Source of the DNA: Actinoplanes derwentensis
GTDB taxonomy: Bacteria > Actinomycetota > Actinomycetes > Mycobacteriales > Micromonosporaceae
Direction: 5' to 3'
DNA length: 64,000 nucleotides
Assembly: GCF_900104725.1 (NCBI RefSeq)
Contig: NZ_LT629758.1
Location: forward strand, 8,704,001-8,768,000
Of the stretch, positions 48,476 to 57,805 are shown piece by piece. The position numbers were made by a program, and so were the translations under genes. Position 1 is the stretch's first letter; the number at the start of each line of letters is the position of its first letter. The notes beneath the pieces were generated by a model. That model was not told the DNA's origin. It ran no database searches and worked only from the letters and a program-made list of their open reading frames with translations.

Positions 48476-49422
48476 GCGCGGGCGGCGGTCAGGAAGCGCT
48501 GGACTTCGACGCGGAGCACCTCGGCCAGTTCGGACAATCCGGTGGTCTCGTGCACGGCGTCGCCGTCGACGGCGGCCGCGATGCCGTCGATCAGGCCGCT
48601 CATCTCCCGGATCCGGTCGGTGACCGCCTTCAGCACCCGGACCGCGTCCTCCGAGGCGAGCTGTACCGCGTCGACCTGGTCGATGATCTCGCCGCTGGAT
48701 TCACCGGTCTCGTTGGCGAGGGTCTTGACCTCGTTGGCGACCACGCTGAACCCGCGCCCGGCGGCACCGGCCCGGGCCGCCTCGATGGAGGCGTTCAGGG
48801 ACAGCAGTTGGGTCTGCATCGCCACCCGGTTGATCAGGTCGACGGCGTGCCGGATCTGGCCGGAGGAGCGGCGCAGTTCGGTCACCGTCTCCAGGCCGCG
48901 TTCAGCGTCACCGACTGCGGACCGGGCGAATCCGGCCAGCCCGTTCGCGGAGCGGCCCATCTCACCGGCGGCGGCGGCGATCCGCTCGGAGAGGGCGAGC
49001 ACCGCCGTCTCCAACTGGTCGGCGAACGCGATCCGGGATTCGGCGGCGGCCGCGATCTGCTCGGCGTTGCGGCTCATCGCGTCACCGGACCGGCTGATCT
49101 CCTCAGCCGCCCGCCGGTACGCCCCACCCATGCCACCGACCAGGAACCGCCGGTAGAAGTGCCCGGCCGCCCCGGCTGCCGACGAGGCGCCGGCCTCACG
49201 CACGAACGCGTCGGTCCGGTCGAGCAGATCGTTGATGGCGGACCGCGCCTCGATCTCGGCCTTCGACTCGCCGAGCTGCGGGACCCGGGCTTCGAGGTTG
49301 CCCGCCGCGGCCTGCCGGCACACGTCCGCGATCAGGTACAGCGACTCATCGATATCAATCATGCTGTCAGCCCCACTTCGTTCTGGTGCCGTCCCGGAGA
49401 TGACACGCTCCAGCTCGCTCAT
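48472..49422 (-). CDS. cytoplasmic methyl-accepting chemotaxis-type signalling protein
   Basis: A ~316-residue MCP without membrane helices. The hairpin-tip consensus is clear: MQTQLLSLNASIEAARAGAA, then GFSVVANEVKTLANET. The N-terminus (~1-90) has no known sensor domain. ATG 49422 is preferred because AGGTG lies 6 nt upstream; GTG 49431, overlapping the PAS gene's stop by 4 bp, is the alternative. The PAS gene immediately upstream supplies the likely sensor. No cheA or cheW is in the window. Confidence 0.88.
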   Translation of the reverse strand: MSELERVISGTAPERSGADSMIDIDESLYLIADVCRQAAAGNLEARVPQLGESKAEIEARSAINDLLDRTDAFVREAGASSAAGAAGHFYRRFLVGGMGGAYRRAAEEISRSGDAMSRNAEQIAAAAESRIAFADQLETAVLALSERIAAAAGEMGRSANGLAGFARSAVGDAERGLETVTELRRSSGQIRHAVDLINRVAMQTQLLSLNASIEAARAGAAGRGFSVVANEVKTLANETGESSGEIIDQVDAVQLASEDAVRVLKAVTDRIREMSGLIDGIAAAVDGDAVHETTGLSELAEVLRVEVQRFLTAARA

Positions 49423-49427
49423 GTTCG

Positions 49428-49973
49428 TCACCTCGTACGCCCGTTGGTGGACAGGTCCCAGACCAGTTCGTCGTAGGTGCGCCCGCGTTCGGCCAGAACC
49501 CGCTGGAGGGCGGCGTGCCCGGCGGCGACGGCCTCGGCGGCCCGGTCGTGACGGCGTTCGGCGGCCCGCAGCACCCCGTACAACTCCTCGGCCGCGGCGA
49601 TCGCCGACCGGGACGGCACCCGGCGGTTGGAGTGGTAGCCGACCACCCGCCCGTTGTCGTCGAAGGAGGGCGTGACGTGTGCGAAGACCCAGTAGTGCGC
49701 ACCGTCGGCAGCCAGGTTGACCACGTACGCGAAGATCTCGCGCTTTTCCTTGAGGGTGTCCCAGAGGAGCTTGAAGACGGCCCGAGGCATGTCAGGGTGC
49801 CGGATGAGATTGTGTGGCTGCCCGATCGCCTCCTCCTCGTCGAGGGCGGAGATGCGCAGGAACACATCGTTGGCGTAGGTGAGGATGCCGCGAGTGTCGG
49901 TCTTGGTGACGATCAGCTCGCCGTCACTGAACTTGCGTTCCTGGCCTGTCGGGTGTACCTGAGTGGTCTTCAT
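49428..49973 (-). CDS. Aer-type PAS-domain protein
   Basis: A 181-residue protein: PAS domain about 20-125 (ILTYANDVFLRIS, HPDMPRAVFKLLWDTLK, HYWVFAHVTPSFDDNGR). The HPDMP and WDTLK features are those of FAD-binding Aer PAS domains. A C-terminal helix (~130-175) would connect to a partner. Its gene overlaps or abuts the MCP gene, so the two products should form a split aerotaxis or redox receptor. Flavin binding is inferred. Confidence 0.85.
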   Translation of the reverse strand: MKTTQVHPTGQERKFSDGELIVTKTDTRGILTYANDVFLRISALDEEEAIGQPHNLIRHPDMPRAVFKLLWDTLKEKREIFAYVVNLAADGAHYWVFAHVTPSFDDNGRVVGYHSNRRVPSRSAIAAAEELYGVLRAAERRHDRAAEAVAAGHAALQRVLAERGRTYDELVWDLSTNGRTR

Positions 49974-50026
49974 GATGGTTTGATTTTGGGGCTTGAACTA
50001 GCCCTGAGGTGGCGTTTCGTCGAGTC

Positions 50027-50380
50027 TCAGTGTGCGACTCGCAACGCCCACGCGATCAGCGGCGCCTGCAGCGGCAACCGTCCGAAAGCGACCGCGCGCT
50101 TCACCGCCGGGGAGTGCCGTGCGTCCACCGCCATCTTGACGTTCGCCGGGAAGACCGCGACGAACAGAGCCGCGGCGGCCAGCCCACCGGCCCGCCGGGT
50201 GCGTGGATGGGCGACCGCGGCCGCCACCGCCAGCTCGGCCACCCCGCTCAGATAGGTCCAGGTCCGAGGAGAGCCGGGCAGCGACCGCGGAACGATGCCG
50301 TCGAACGGACGGGGTGCCGCGAAGTGCAGCACCCCCATGCCGCCGAGCAGCGCGGCGAGCCCCGCCGCGTCCCGCCTCAC
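50027..50380 (-). CDS. DoxX-like small membrane protein
   Basis: A 117-residue protein with four hydrophobic helices (LAALLGGMGVLHFAAP, TWTYLSGVAELAVAAAVA, RAGGLAAAALFVAVFPANVKM, APLIAWALRVAH). GMGVLHFAAP and FPANVKMAVD fit the DoxX/DoxD-like family. GTG 50380 overlaps the DUF6232 gene's stop as GTGA. Function is unknown; some relatives take part in thiol redox control. Confidence 0.78.
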   Translation of the reverse strand: MRRDAAGLAALLGGMGVLHFAAPRPFDGIVPRSLPGSPRTWTYLSGVAELAVAAAVAHPRTRRAGGLAAAALFVAVFPANVKMAVDARHSPAVKRAVAFGRLPLQAPLIAWALRVAH

Positions 50381-50838
50381 CGGCGCACCGCCGGCTCCAG
50401 AGCACGCTCCAGTGCACGATAGACACGGCCGAATCGCTGCGCGTTGTTGGTGCGCATCAGCAGCACGTCGCCACTGCGGACCCGCCCCCAGATCTCCAGG
50501 GTGCGGCTGCCGTGGTCGTAGGACAGATCCATCCGCTCCAACAGCAGATCGGCCACCGGCACGACGGCCACCCCGATCAGGATGCCGCCGACCACCACGG
50601 CCGCCGCGGTCCCGAACGACAGGTCCAGCACCAGCGCCGTCAGCACGGCCAGCGCGCCGACCAGCAGTGGTAACAGGATGGTCAGGCCGAGAGCGCCTCG
50701 CCAGGCGATCACACCCCAGGAACGGGTGCCCTTGGTGTGCCACACCTGGATCAACTCGGGCAGCCGGAACTCCCGGCCGTTCATTCTCACCCCGGACGAC
50801 GTGATCAGCACTTCCGGGTCCCGGTAGTACGTGGTCAT
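50377..50838 (-). CDS. DUF6232 family membrane protein
   Basis: A 153-residue protein. MTTYYRDPEVLITSSGVRMN and LPELIQVWHTKGTRSW are the DUF6232 N-terminus, two helices follow (~55-105), and the C-terminal domain ends in a basic helix (QRFGRVYRALERAL). The start is ATG 50838 behind GGGGAGGAAGAA, a very strong ribosome site. Function is unknown. Confidence 0.85.
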   Translation of the reverse strand: MTTYYRDPEVLITSSGVRMNGREFRLPELIQVWHTKGTRSWGVIAWRGALGLTILLPLLVGALAVLTALVLDLSFGTAAAVVVGGILIGVAVVPVADLLLERMDLSYDHGSRTLEIWGRVRSGDVLLMRTNNAQRFGRVYRALERALEPAVRR

Positions 50839-50918
50839 TTCTTCCTCCCCAGGGGACCCACAGTAACGCGGAGTCGTCGTACGCTGACTGCCAATCGGCA
50901 GAGTGCGAGGAGGCCCGG

Positions 50919-51692
50919 GTGGCGGATTTCGTTCGGCTCGAAGTGACGGACGGCATCGGCACCATCCGGCTCGAGCGGCCACCGGTCAACGCGCTCAACA
51001 CCCAGGTCCAGGAGGAGCTGCGGGCCGCCGCCCAGGCCGCTTCGGCGGACGAGTCGGTGCGGGCCGTGGTGGTGCACGGCGTGGGGAGACACTTCGCCGC
51101 GGGCGCCGACATCACCGAGTTCACCAGCGTGACCTATCCGGAGATGGTGGCCCGGGCGGGTGCCCTGTCCAGCGCCTTCGACTCGGTCGCCCGGATCCCC
51201 AAACCGGTCGTCGCCGCGATCACCGGTTACGCCCTCGGCGGCGGCTGTGAGCTGGCTCTCGCCTGCGACTGGCGGGTCATCGCCGACGACGCGAGACTCG
51301 GCCAGCCGGAGATCAAACTCGGCATCATCCCAGGCGCCGGCGGCACCCAGCGACTGGCCCGGCTGATCGGCCCGGCCAAGGCCAAAGACCTGATCTTCAC
51401 GGGTCGGATGATCGACAGCGACGAGGCCTTGCGGATCGGGCTCGCCGATCGGGTGGTCCCGGCCGATGAGGTGTACGACACGGCCGTCGAGCTGGTCCGG
51501 CCGTTCACCACCGGTCCCGCCCTGGCGCTGCGGGCCGCGAAACAGGCGATCGACGGCGGCCTGAGCGTTGATCTAGCAGCCGGTTTGGCCCTGGAGTCGC
51601 ATCTGTTCGCCGGGCTCTTCGCCACCGACGATCGGCGGGAAGGCACCACCGCGTTCGTCGAGAAGCGGAAACCCGGGTTCACCGGTAAGTGA
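50919..51692 (+). CDS. enoyl-CoA hydratase
   Basis: A 257-residue crotonase-fold enzyme hydrating trans-2-enoyl-CoA in beta-oxidation. FAAGADITEF forms the oxyanion-hole region, ALGGGCELALACD contains one catalytic Glu, and LGQPEIKLGIIPGAGGTQRL contains the other. The start is GTG 50919. Divergent from the DUF6232 gene (80 bp). Confidence 0.94.
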   Translation: MADFVRLEVTDGIGTIRLERPPVNALNTQVQEELRAAAQAASADESVRAVVVHGVGRHFAAGADITEFTSVTYPEMVARAGALSSAFDSVARIPKPVVAAITGYALGGGCELALACDWRVIADDARLGQPEIKLGIIPGAGGTQRLARLIGPAKAKDLIFTGRMIDSDEALRIGLADRVVPADEVYDTAVELVRPFTTGPALALRAAKQAIDGGLSVDLAAGLALESHLFAGLFATDDRREGTTAFVEKRKPGFTGK

Positions 51693-51760
51693 TTGTCGTC
51701 GTCGCGAATATGCCTGACGGGATGGATCGGTTGCGGGCGGTCATTGCCTAGACTGCGGTC

Positions 51761-54130
51761 ATGTCCATCGACCAGGGTGGTCCGAAGCGGTACGCCCTCG
51801 GCGTCGACTTCGGCACCTCCAACACCGTCGCCGTGGCGCGATGGCCCGACGGTCGCGCCCGGCCGATCCTGGTCGACGGTTCCCCACTGCTGCCGTCCGC
51901 CGTCTTCGCCGACTCCGACGGCAACCTGCTCGTCGGCCGCGACGCCGTGCACAGCGCCCGCCTCGACCCGGCCCGGTTCGAGCCCAACCCGAAACGACGG
52001 GTCGACGACGGCCTGATCCTGCTCGGCGAGCGCGAGTTCGAGATCGTCGAAGTGATCTCCGCAGTGCTGGCCCGGGTCGCCGAGGAGTGGCACCGCGCGG
52101 TCGGCCCGTACCGCCCGGAGGTCACCCTCACCTGCCCCGCCGCTTGGGGCGCCTCCCGCCGGACCCTGCTGGCCGAGGCCGCCGCCCGCGCCGGGCTGGA
52201 AGGCGCCCGCCTGGTCGCCGAGCCGGTCGCCGCCGCCACCTACTTCGCCGAGGTTCTCGGCCGGGACGTGCCGATCGGCTCGGTCGTCGTGGTGCACGAC
52301 TTCGGAGCCGGCACCTTCGACGCCAGCGTGGTCGCCCGGACGTCGACCGGTTTCGAGGTCCTCGCCGTCGACGGCCGCGACGACCTCGGTGGCCTCGACG
52401 TGGACGCCGCGATCGTCGAGCACCTGTGTACGGATGACTGGGCCCGCCTGATGGCCCCCGCCACCGTCGAGGAACGCCGCGCCCGCCGCCAGCTCTGGGA
52501 CGACGTGCGGATCGCCAAGGAACGGCTGTCCCGCGCCCAGTCCGCCGATTTCGTGGTGCCGCTGCTCGACGTGGAGGCGCACCTCACCCGGGAAGAGCTG
52601 GAGTCGGTTGCCCGCCCGGTGCTGGAGCAGACCGTGCAGGTCACCCAGAACATCCTGCGATGGGCCGATCTGCCGGAGGGCCGCCTGGCCGGGGTCTTCC
52701 TGGTCGGCGGCGCCAGCCGGATCCCACTCGTGGCGACACTGCTGCACCGGGCGCTGGGCGACCCGCCGGTCGTCATCGAACAGCCCGAACTGGTGGTGGC
52801 CGAGGGCAGCATCCTGGCCGGGGCGGCTCTGCTGACCACCGAGCCGGCCGCGCCCGGTCCTACCGAGGAGATGCGGCTTCCGTCCAAATACCTGCCGGTC
52901 AGCGAGGCTGAGGCTCCCGCCCCGGCCGTCACCGCCGAACGGCCCACCGTCCTCGCATCCCGTCCGACGATGTCGACGGCCCAGGCGAACGCCGATGACC
53001 GGCCGACGATGCTGGCGGCTCAGGTCAATGCCGATGACCGGCCGACGATGCTGGCGGCTCAGGTCAACGCCGATGATCGGCCTACCATGCTGGCCGCCCA
53101 GGGCAACGTCGATGACCGGGCCACCGTTCTCGCGTCCCGCTCCCAGCTCGGCCTGGAGGATCGGCCTACCGCTATCGCGGGGCGGCCGGCCACCACACCG
53201 GTCCCGGCGGTCCCGTCCGAGCAGGGGCCGGAGGTCGAACGGTCATCCGGCGACCTGAGCGCCGCCAGCCGGCTGCCGGAGCGGGCAGCGGCCGGGCCCG
53301 CGGTTGATCCTCTGCCTAAACGGCAGCCGCGCCCCGAAAACCTGCCCCCAGCCGGTCCGCCGTCGGCGAGCCTGCCGTCAGCCGGTCTGTCGCCGGTCAG
53401 CCCGTCGTCGGCGGGTCTGTCACCGGCCGGTCCGCCGTCAGCCGGCCTGCCATCGGCCTCGGAGAACTCGCCGGCCAGGCAGAACCGGCCACCGCGGCAG
53501 GACCGTCCGAACCGGCCGCAACCCTCGGATCCGGACACCCCACCGCATCTGCGCCCGCCGGTCGACCCATGGCCGGACGCTGTCGACAACTGGCGTCCCG
53601 ATCCGGACGCGACCGTCGCCACCAGCCCGTCGGAACACACGATCCTGCCGGAACACGAGCACCGGACTCCGGTACCGCCGATGCGGCAATCCGGGTCACT
53701 GCCCCGGCAGAAGCGGGCCACCCAACCAGTGGTCGCGCACGCCCGGCCGATGTCGCCCGCGATGGGTTCCGCCCGCCCGGTCTCCCCGCCGGCCCGAGCA
53801 GCCGTGTCACCGTCACACTCCGCGGCGCCGCATTCCGGCTCGTTGCATTCCACGCCGTCACATGGCGGGCAGTCACATGCCGGGTTGTCGCGTGGTGGGC
53901 AGTCACACGCCGGGCAGTCCCGTTCCGCGCCGGAATCGGCCCCGGCCCGGCGTCCCCGGCGCCGCGGCAGGCTGGTCCGGGTGATCCAGATCCTGTTCAG
54001 CATCGTGGTGATGATCACGGTGCCGATCGTGGCTCTGGTGCTGGCCTACGGCTACGGCAACGCGCAACCCATCCAGGACGACGCGATCAACGTCTTCCGC
54101 GACATCCTGAATCTGGTCGGACTGAACTGA
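51761..54130 (+). CDS. Hsp70-like ATPase with repeat-rich linker and C-terminal membrane anchor
   Basis: A 789-residue protein. Residues ~8-360 are an actin/Hsp70 nucleotide-binding domain (GVDFGTSNTVAVARW, VVVHDFGAGTFDASVV, GVFLVGGASRIPLV). No Hsp70 substrate-binding domain is visible. It is replaced by a low-complexity region with 13-residue repeats containing RPTMLAAQ, Pro/Ser-rich stretches and SHAGxSRGGQ-like repeats. The end has RRPRRRGRLVRV and one membrane helix (~750-772). The ATPase head would face the cytoplasm. Function is unknown; related proteins exist only in actinobacteria as far as I know. Confidence 0.85.
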   Translation: MSIDQGGPKRYALGVDFGTSNTVAVARWPDGRARPILVDGSPLLPSAVFADSDGNLLVGRDAVHSARLDPARFEPNPKRRVDDGLILLGEREFEIVEVISAVLARVAEEWHRAVGPYRPEVTLTCPAAWGASRRTLLAEAAARAGLEGARLVAEPVAAATYFAEVLGRDVPIGSVVVVHDFGAGTFDASVVARTSTGFEVLAVDGRDDLGGLDVDAAIVEHLCTDDWARLMAPATVEERRARRQLWDDVRIAKERLSRAQSADFVVPLLDVEAHLTREELESVARPVLEQTVQVTQNILRWADLPEGRLAGVFLVGGASRIPLVATLLHRALGDPPVVIEQPELVVAEGSILAGAALLTTEPAAPGPTEEMRLPSKYLPVSEAEAPAPAVTAERPTVLASRPTMSTAQANADDRPTMLAAQVNADDRPTMLAAQVNADDRPTMLAAQGNVDDRATVLASRSQLGLEDRPTAIAGRPATTPVPAVPSEQGPEVERSSGDLSAASRLPERAAAGPAVDPLPKRQPRPENLPPAGPPSASLPSAGLSPVSPSSAGLSPAGPPSAGLPSASENSPARQNRPPRQDRPNRPQPSDPDTPPHLRPPVDPWPDAVDNWRPDPDATVATSPSEHTILPEHEHRTPVPPMRQSGSLPRQKRATQPVVAHARPMSPAMGSARPVSPPARAAVSPSHSAAPHSGSLHSTPSHGGQSHAGLSRGGQSHAGQSRSAPESAPARRPRRRGRLVRVIQILFSIVVMITVPIVALVLAYGYGNAQPIQDDAINVFRDILNLVGLN
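52991..53107. repeat. 39-nt in-frame tandem repeat inside the Hsp70-like gene
   Basis: Three units (52991-53029, 53030-53068, 53069-53107) encode ADDRPTMLAAQVN-type 13-residue repeats; a diverged fourth follows. The first two units differ by one base. Confidence 0.9.
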
Positions 54131-54392
54131 CCGCCCGTCGAGCCCGGCGAGTGCCGTTCCACCCGGCTAGCCGAGCCGGTGAGCCCGTAAGGCCGGCTAG
54201 GCGCGTTCGGCAAGGACTGGCTGACCGGACGCCGCGTATTCCGAAAAGCCCGTCCAGGCGCAGTCCGCAGGGCAATTCCGAAAGGCCTGTCCCGCAATAC
54301 GCAGGGCCTCGCTGAGTACTGCCAGCGGGGCCCGGGCAGGCGCAGTCCGCAAGGTCCGGATGCGCAAGCCCGCATGATCCGTGAGACGGAGC

Positions 54393-54848
54393 CTAGGGGC
54401 GGTCCTGCTGTTCGTCGTGCGGCTCGTCGGCCCGCCATGTCTTCCGCTCCTCGCGAGGCTCGTCGCGAGGCTCGTCGCGAGGCTCCTCGCGGGGTTCGGC
54501 GGCCCGCGGTGTCGGCCGCTCGTCGTGCGGCTCCTCGGATCGCCCCATCTCGCGCTCCCACTGGGCGAGCAGCTCACGGTCGCGGCGGGACTGCTCGGAG
54601 TCCATCGAGCGCAGGAACTCCGGATCGTCGTCGGGTGAAGCCGGACGGCGGGCCTGGTGCTGTGCGGGGCTGACCGGCCGGCCGGTGAGGAACCAGGCGA
54701 TCGGGCCGGCGATCGGGATCAGCAGGATCACCAGGATCCACGCGAACCGGGGCATGTTGCGGGCACGCTCGGCCGACAGGCTGCTGATGAGTGCCAGGAT
54801 CAACAACACGAGGGCTATCGCGGCCGAGAAGATGAACAACCGGACCAT
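54393..54848 (-). CDS. PLDc_N-type membrane protein with charged C-terminal repeats
   Basis: A 151-residue protein. The first helix, then RFAWILVILLIPIAGPIAWFL, is the phospholipase D nuclease N-terminal (PLDc_N) membrane hairpin common in actinobacteria. The C-terminal half is highly charged, with EPREEPRDEPRDEPREE from a 12-nt DNA repeat. ATG 54848 gives the usual short N-terminus. Function is unknown. Confidence 0.75.
   Translation of the reverse strand: MVRLFIFSAAIALVLLILALISSLSAERARNMPRFAWILVILLIPIAGPIAWFLTGRPVSPAQHQARRPASPDDDPEFLRSMDSEQSRRDRELLAQWEREMGRSEEPHDERPTPRAAEPREEPRDEPRDEPREERKTWRADEPHDEQQDRP
54451..54498. repeat. 12-nt tandem repeat coding the EPRD/EPRE run
   Basis: TCGCGAGGCTCG is repeated at 54451 and 54463, with near copies at 54475 and 54487. 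It encodes four-residue units on the minus strand. Confidence 0.85.
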
Positions 54849-54886
54849 GCCGCAATGATGCCCCCCGTGAGCCGGGACGGCGACGA

Positions 54887-55240
54887 TCAGAGCATGACAA
54901 CCCATCCGCCGAGGAACGCCATGAGTGCGATGACCAGCGCATAGGCCCGAATCGAACCCGGTGAGCTCTCAGGGAACCGTGACCTCAGCTCACGTCCGCG
55001 GTGGAAGGCGAGCGCCACCATCACCGCCCACCCGGCCATCGCTGCGGCCGCGATCAGAAACTCCGGCGGTCCGGCATCGGGCGCGAAGGCCGGTCGCGCG
55101 ATCAGCAGACCCACCGCCGCCGCGGACAGGCCGGTGCGGCGCCAGGCCAGCCGGGTCCGCTCCGGCGAGGCGCCCGGATCCCGGACCAGCTGGGCGCAGG
55201 CTCCCGGATCACGGTGATGAGCGTCGCAAGGGCCGGTCAT
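54887..55240 (-). CDS. DUF202 family membrane protein (downstream copy)
   Basis: A 117-residue protein: DPGASPERTRLAWRRTGLS precedes the first of three helices, the DUF202 pattern. The N-terminus has His and Cys (CDAHHRDPGAC). ATG 55240 overlaps the stop of the neighbouring DUF202 gene (TGATG), so the two small proteins are made together and may pair. Function is unknown. Confidence 0.8.
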   Translation of the reverse strand: MTGPCDAHHRDPGACAQLVRDPGASPERTRLAWRRTGLSAAAVGLLIARPAFAPDAGPPEFLIAAAAMAGWAVMVALAFHRGRELRSRFPESSPGSIRAYALVIALMAFLGGWVVML

Positions 55241-55614
55241 CAGAAGAGCTGGATCAGGACCGCGCCGATGATCGCCACGGCACCGACCGCCACCGCGATG
55301 GCGAGAACGGCCGGGAACCGGGAGCGGGGCAGGTCGACGCCGAGACGCATGGCCCGTTCGGTGCGCACCCAGTGGTCCACCGCGCGCAGCGCCACCAGTG
55401 CGCCGAGCACCAGGAGCAGGACCGCGATGATCTCCCGCAGGTGCGCGACCGGCAGCGGCGGCAGGAACTGGGCGCAGGCCAGGCCGCCGGCGATCAGGGC
55501 CAGCCCGGTGCGGATCCAGGCGAGGAAGGTGCGCTCGTTGGCCAGCGAGAACCGGTAATCCGGGGTGATGCCGGCACGCGACGGGTCGAACCACTCCCTC
55601 AATGCACCGGCCAC
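55240..55614 (-). CDS. DUF202/YidH-family membrane protein (upstream copy)
   Basis: A 124-residue protein with YRFSLANERTFLAWIRTGLALIAGG, shown here as the YidH signature (LANERTFLAWIRTG), and three helices. Function is unknown. It precedes and overlaps the second DUF202 gene. Confidence 0.88.
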   Translation of the reverse strand: MAGALREWFDPSRAGITPDYRFSLANERTFLAWIRTGLALIAGGLACAQFLPPLPVAHLREIIAVLLLVLGALVALRAVDHWVRTERAMRLGVDLPRSRFPAVLAIAVAVGAVAIIGAVLIQLF

Positions 55615-55622
55615 GCTGCCGA

Positions 55623-55829
55623 TTATTGACCTATCGGGTCAAGAAGGTCGTGCCAGAGACTGCGGACTTCGTCACTCACGCAGGCCTCACGCGGCCGTCC
55701 GCAGCGGCACCACGGGGAATCCGGTCCGGAACGACCATGGGACTGCGGGATCGGTTCGGCGAGGCGTGAGGGAATATGGGTCGTGGATGGGTGCATGCCC
55801 TCCACGAGCGAGACGTTCTGACCGGACAT
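55623..55829 (-). CDS. 68-residue hypothetical protein
   Basis: ATG 55829 lies 6 nt after AGGAGGTG, an excellent ribosome site, which is the main support. The sequence contains HPSTTHIPSRLAEPIPQSHG and WCRCGRPREACVSDEVRSLW; three Cys suggest metal or disulfide binding. No family is recognised. It ends 8 nt before the DUF202 pair and is probably co-transcribed. Confidence 0.6.
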   Translation of the reverse strand: MSGQNVSLVEGMHPSTTHIPSRLAEPIPQSHGRSGPDSPWCRCGRPREACVSDEVRSLWHDLLDPIGQ

Positions 55830-56022
55830 GTCTGACACCTCCTCATTGCCCACTGTAGCGATCGAGATCGTCACGCGGGTGAGGTGTGTCACTCTGGGTG
55901 GCCGGCAACAGTGAAGCTACTGGCGGGTAACCTGGCTGACATGTTCGCCGACCGGCATCGTTCCGGCCGAGGACACGGTCGACCGCAACGGTGCGTTCAT
56001 ACAGGAGGGTCGTAGTAGCACG

Positions 56023-56799
56023 ATGAACATCGTCGTACTGGTCAAGCAGGTACCCGACTCCGGTGCCGAGCGCAGCCTGAGCGCTGACTACTCGGTCGAC
56101 CGCGCGTCGGCGAGCAACGTCATCAACGAGATGGACGAGTACGCCATCGAGGAAGCGCTCAAGATCAAAGAGGCGCACGGCGGTGAGGTGACCGTCCTGA
56201 CCGTCGGTCCCGGCGGCGCCACCGACTCGATCCGCAAGGCCCTCTCGATGGGTCCCGACAAGGCCGTCCACGTGCAGGACGACGCCCTGCACGGCTCCTG
56301 CGCGGTCGCCACCTCCAAGGTGCTGGCCGCCGCGCTGCGCACGCTGAACGCGGACCTGATCATCAGCGGCGCGGAGTCCACCGACGGCCGCGTCCAGGTC
56401 GTCCCGCACATGCTGGCCGAGCTGCTCGGCGTGGCCGCCCTCACCGGCGCCCGCAAGCTGACCGTCGACGGCTCGCAGCTGACCGTCGAGCGGCAGACCG
56501 ACGAGGGCTACGAGATCGTCACCGCAGCCACCCCGGCGATCGTCAGCGTCTGGGACACCATCAACGAGCCGCGGTACCCGTCCTTCAAGGGCATCATGGC
56601 CGCCAAGAAGAAGCCGGTGCAGAGCCTCGCCCTCGGCGACCTCGGCATCGACGCCGGCGAGGTCGGTTTCGCCGGCGCCAGCAGCCAGGTGATCGAGTTC
56701 ACCAAGCGCCCGGTCCGCAACGGCGGCGCCAAGGTCATCGACGAGGGCAACGGTGGCGAGCAGCTCGTCGCGTACCTCGCCACCGAGAAGTTCGTCTGA
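56023..56799 (+). CDS. etfB: electron transfer flavoprotein subunit beta
   Basis: A 258-residue subunit that binds AMP and contacts dehydrogenases. MNIVVLVKQVPDSGAERS and EMDEYAIEEALKIKEAHGGEVTVL are family marks, and the late RYPSFKGIMAAKKKPV is the conserved signature loop. etfA follows after 20 nt. Electrons from acyl-CoA dehydrogenases pass through EtfAB to the quinone pool. Confidence 0.96.
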   Translation: MNIVVLVKQVPDSGAERSLSADYSVDRASASNVINEMDEYAIEEALKIKEAHGGEVTVLTVGPGGATDSIRKALSMGPDKAVHVQDDALHGSCAVATSKVLAAALRTLNADLIISGAESTDGRVQVVPHMLAELLGVAALTGARKLTVDGSQLTVERQTDEGYEIVTAATPAIVSVWDTINEPRYPSFKGIMAAKKKPVQSLALGDLGIDAGEVGFAGASSQVIEFTKRPVRNGGAKVIDEGNGGEQLVAYLATEKFV

Positions 56800-56819
56800 G
56801 TCCGAGGGGATAGGTAGTC

Positions 56820-57752
56820 ATGGCTGAAGTACTGGTCGTCGTCGAGTCCGGCGTCAAGAAGGTCACCCTCGAGATGCTCACGATCGCCCGCGGGCTCGGG
56901 TCGGTCTCCGCGGTGGTCTTCGGCGACGCCGACACCGCCAAGCTCGGTGAGTTCGGTGCCGAGAAGATCTACGTCGCGTCCGGTGAGGACGTCGACGGCT
57001 ACCTGGTCGCCCCCAAGGCCACCGTGGTCGCCGAGCTGGTCAAGCAGGTTCAGCCCGCGGCGGTGCTGCTCGCCTCCACCCAGGAGGGCAAGGAGATCGC
57101 CGGTCGTCTGGCGATCAAGCTGGACAACGGCCTGCTCACCGACGCGGTCGCGGTCGACGCCGACGGCACCGCCACCCAGGTGGTCTTCGCCGGCTCCACG
57201 ATCGTCAAGTCCAAGGTCACCAAGGGTCTGCCGATCGTCACCGTCCGCCCCAACTCGGTCACCCCGTCGGCGTCGGCCGTCACTCCCGCGGTCGAGCAGC
57301 TGACCGTGGCGGTGTCCGACCAGGACAAACTGACCAAGGTCGTCGAGCGGGTCGCCGAGGCCAAGGGCTCACGCCCCGAGCTGTCCGAGGCCGGCGTCGT
57401 GGTCTCCGGCGGTCGCGGCGTCGGCAACGCCGACAACTTCAAACTGGTCGAAGAGCTGGCCGACCTGCTCGGCGGTGCCGTCGGCGCCTCCCGTGCGGCC
57501 GTCGACAGCGGCTACTACCCGCACCAGTTCCAGGTCGGCCAGACCGGCAAGACCGTGTCGCCGCAGCTCTACGTGGCCCTCGGCATCTCCGGCGCGATCC
57601 AGCACCGGGCCGGCATGCAGACCTCGAAGACGATCGTCGCCGTCAACAAGGACGCCGAAGCGCCCATCTTCGAACTCGCCGATTTCGGCGTGGTCGGCGA
57701 CCTCTTCAAGGTGGTCCCGCAGGCCGCCGACGAGATCCGCAAGCGCAAGTAA
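56820..57752 (+). CDS. etfA: electron transfer flavoprotein subunit alpha
   Basis: A 310-residue FAD-binding subunit. [44 protein letters not shown] and [19 protein letters not shown] form the C-terminal FAD domain consensus. Operon with etfB and ended by a textbook terminator. Confidence 0.96.
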   Translation: MAEVLVVVESGVKKVTLEMLTIARGLGSVSAVVFGDADTAKLGEFGAEKIYVASGEDVDGYLVAPKATVVAELVKQVQPAAVLLASTQEGKEIAGRLAIKLDNGLLTDAVAVDADGTATQVVFAGSTIVKSKVTKGLPIVTVRPNSVTPSASAVTPAVEQLTVAVSDQDKLTKVVERVAEAKGSRPELSEAGVVVSGGRGVGNADNFKLVEELADLLGGAVGASRAAVDSGYYPHQFQVGQTGKTVSPQLYVALGISGAIQHRAGMQTSKTIVAVNKDAEAPIFELADFGVVGDLFKVVPQAADEIRKRK

Positions 57753-57770
57753 ACCCAGCGCACAGGTAAC

Positions 57771-57805
57771 GGCCCGGCGGTCTTCCGCCGGGCCACTACT
57801 TTTTC
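57771..57805 (+). terminator. intrinsic terminator of etfBA
   Basis: GGCCCGGCGG (57771-57780) pairs with CCGCCGGGCC (57785-57794) around TCTT, followed by ACTACTTTTTC. Confidence 0.9.
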
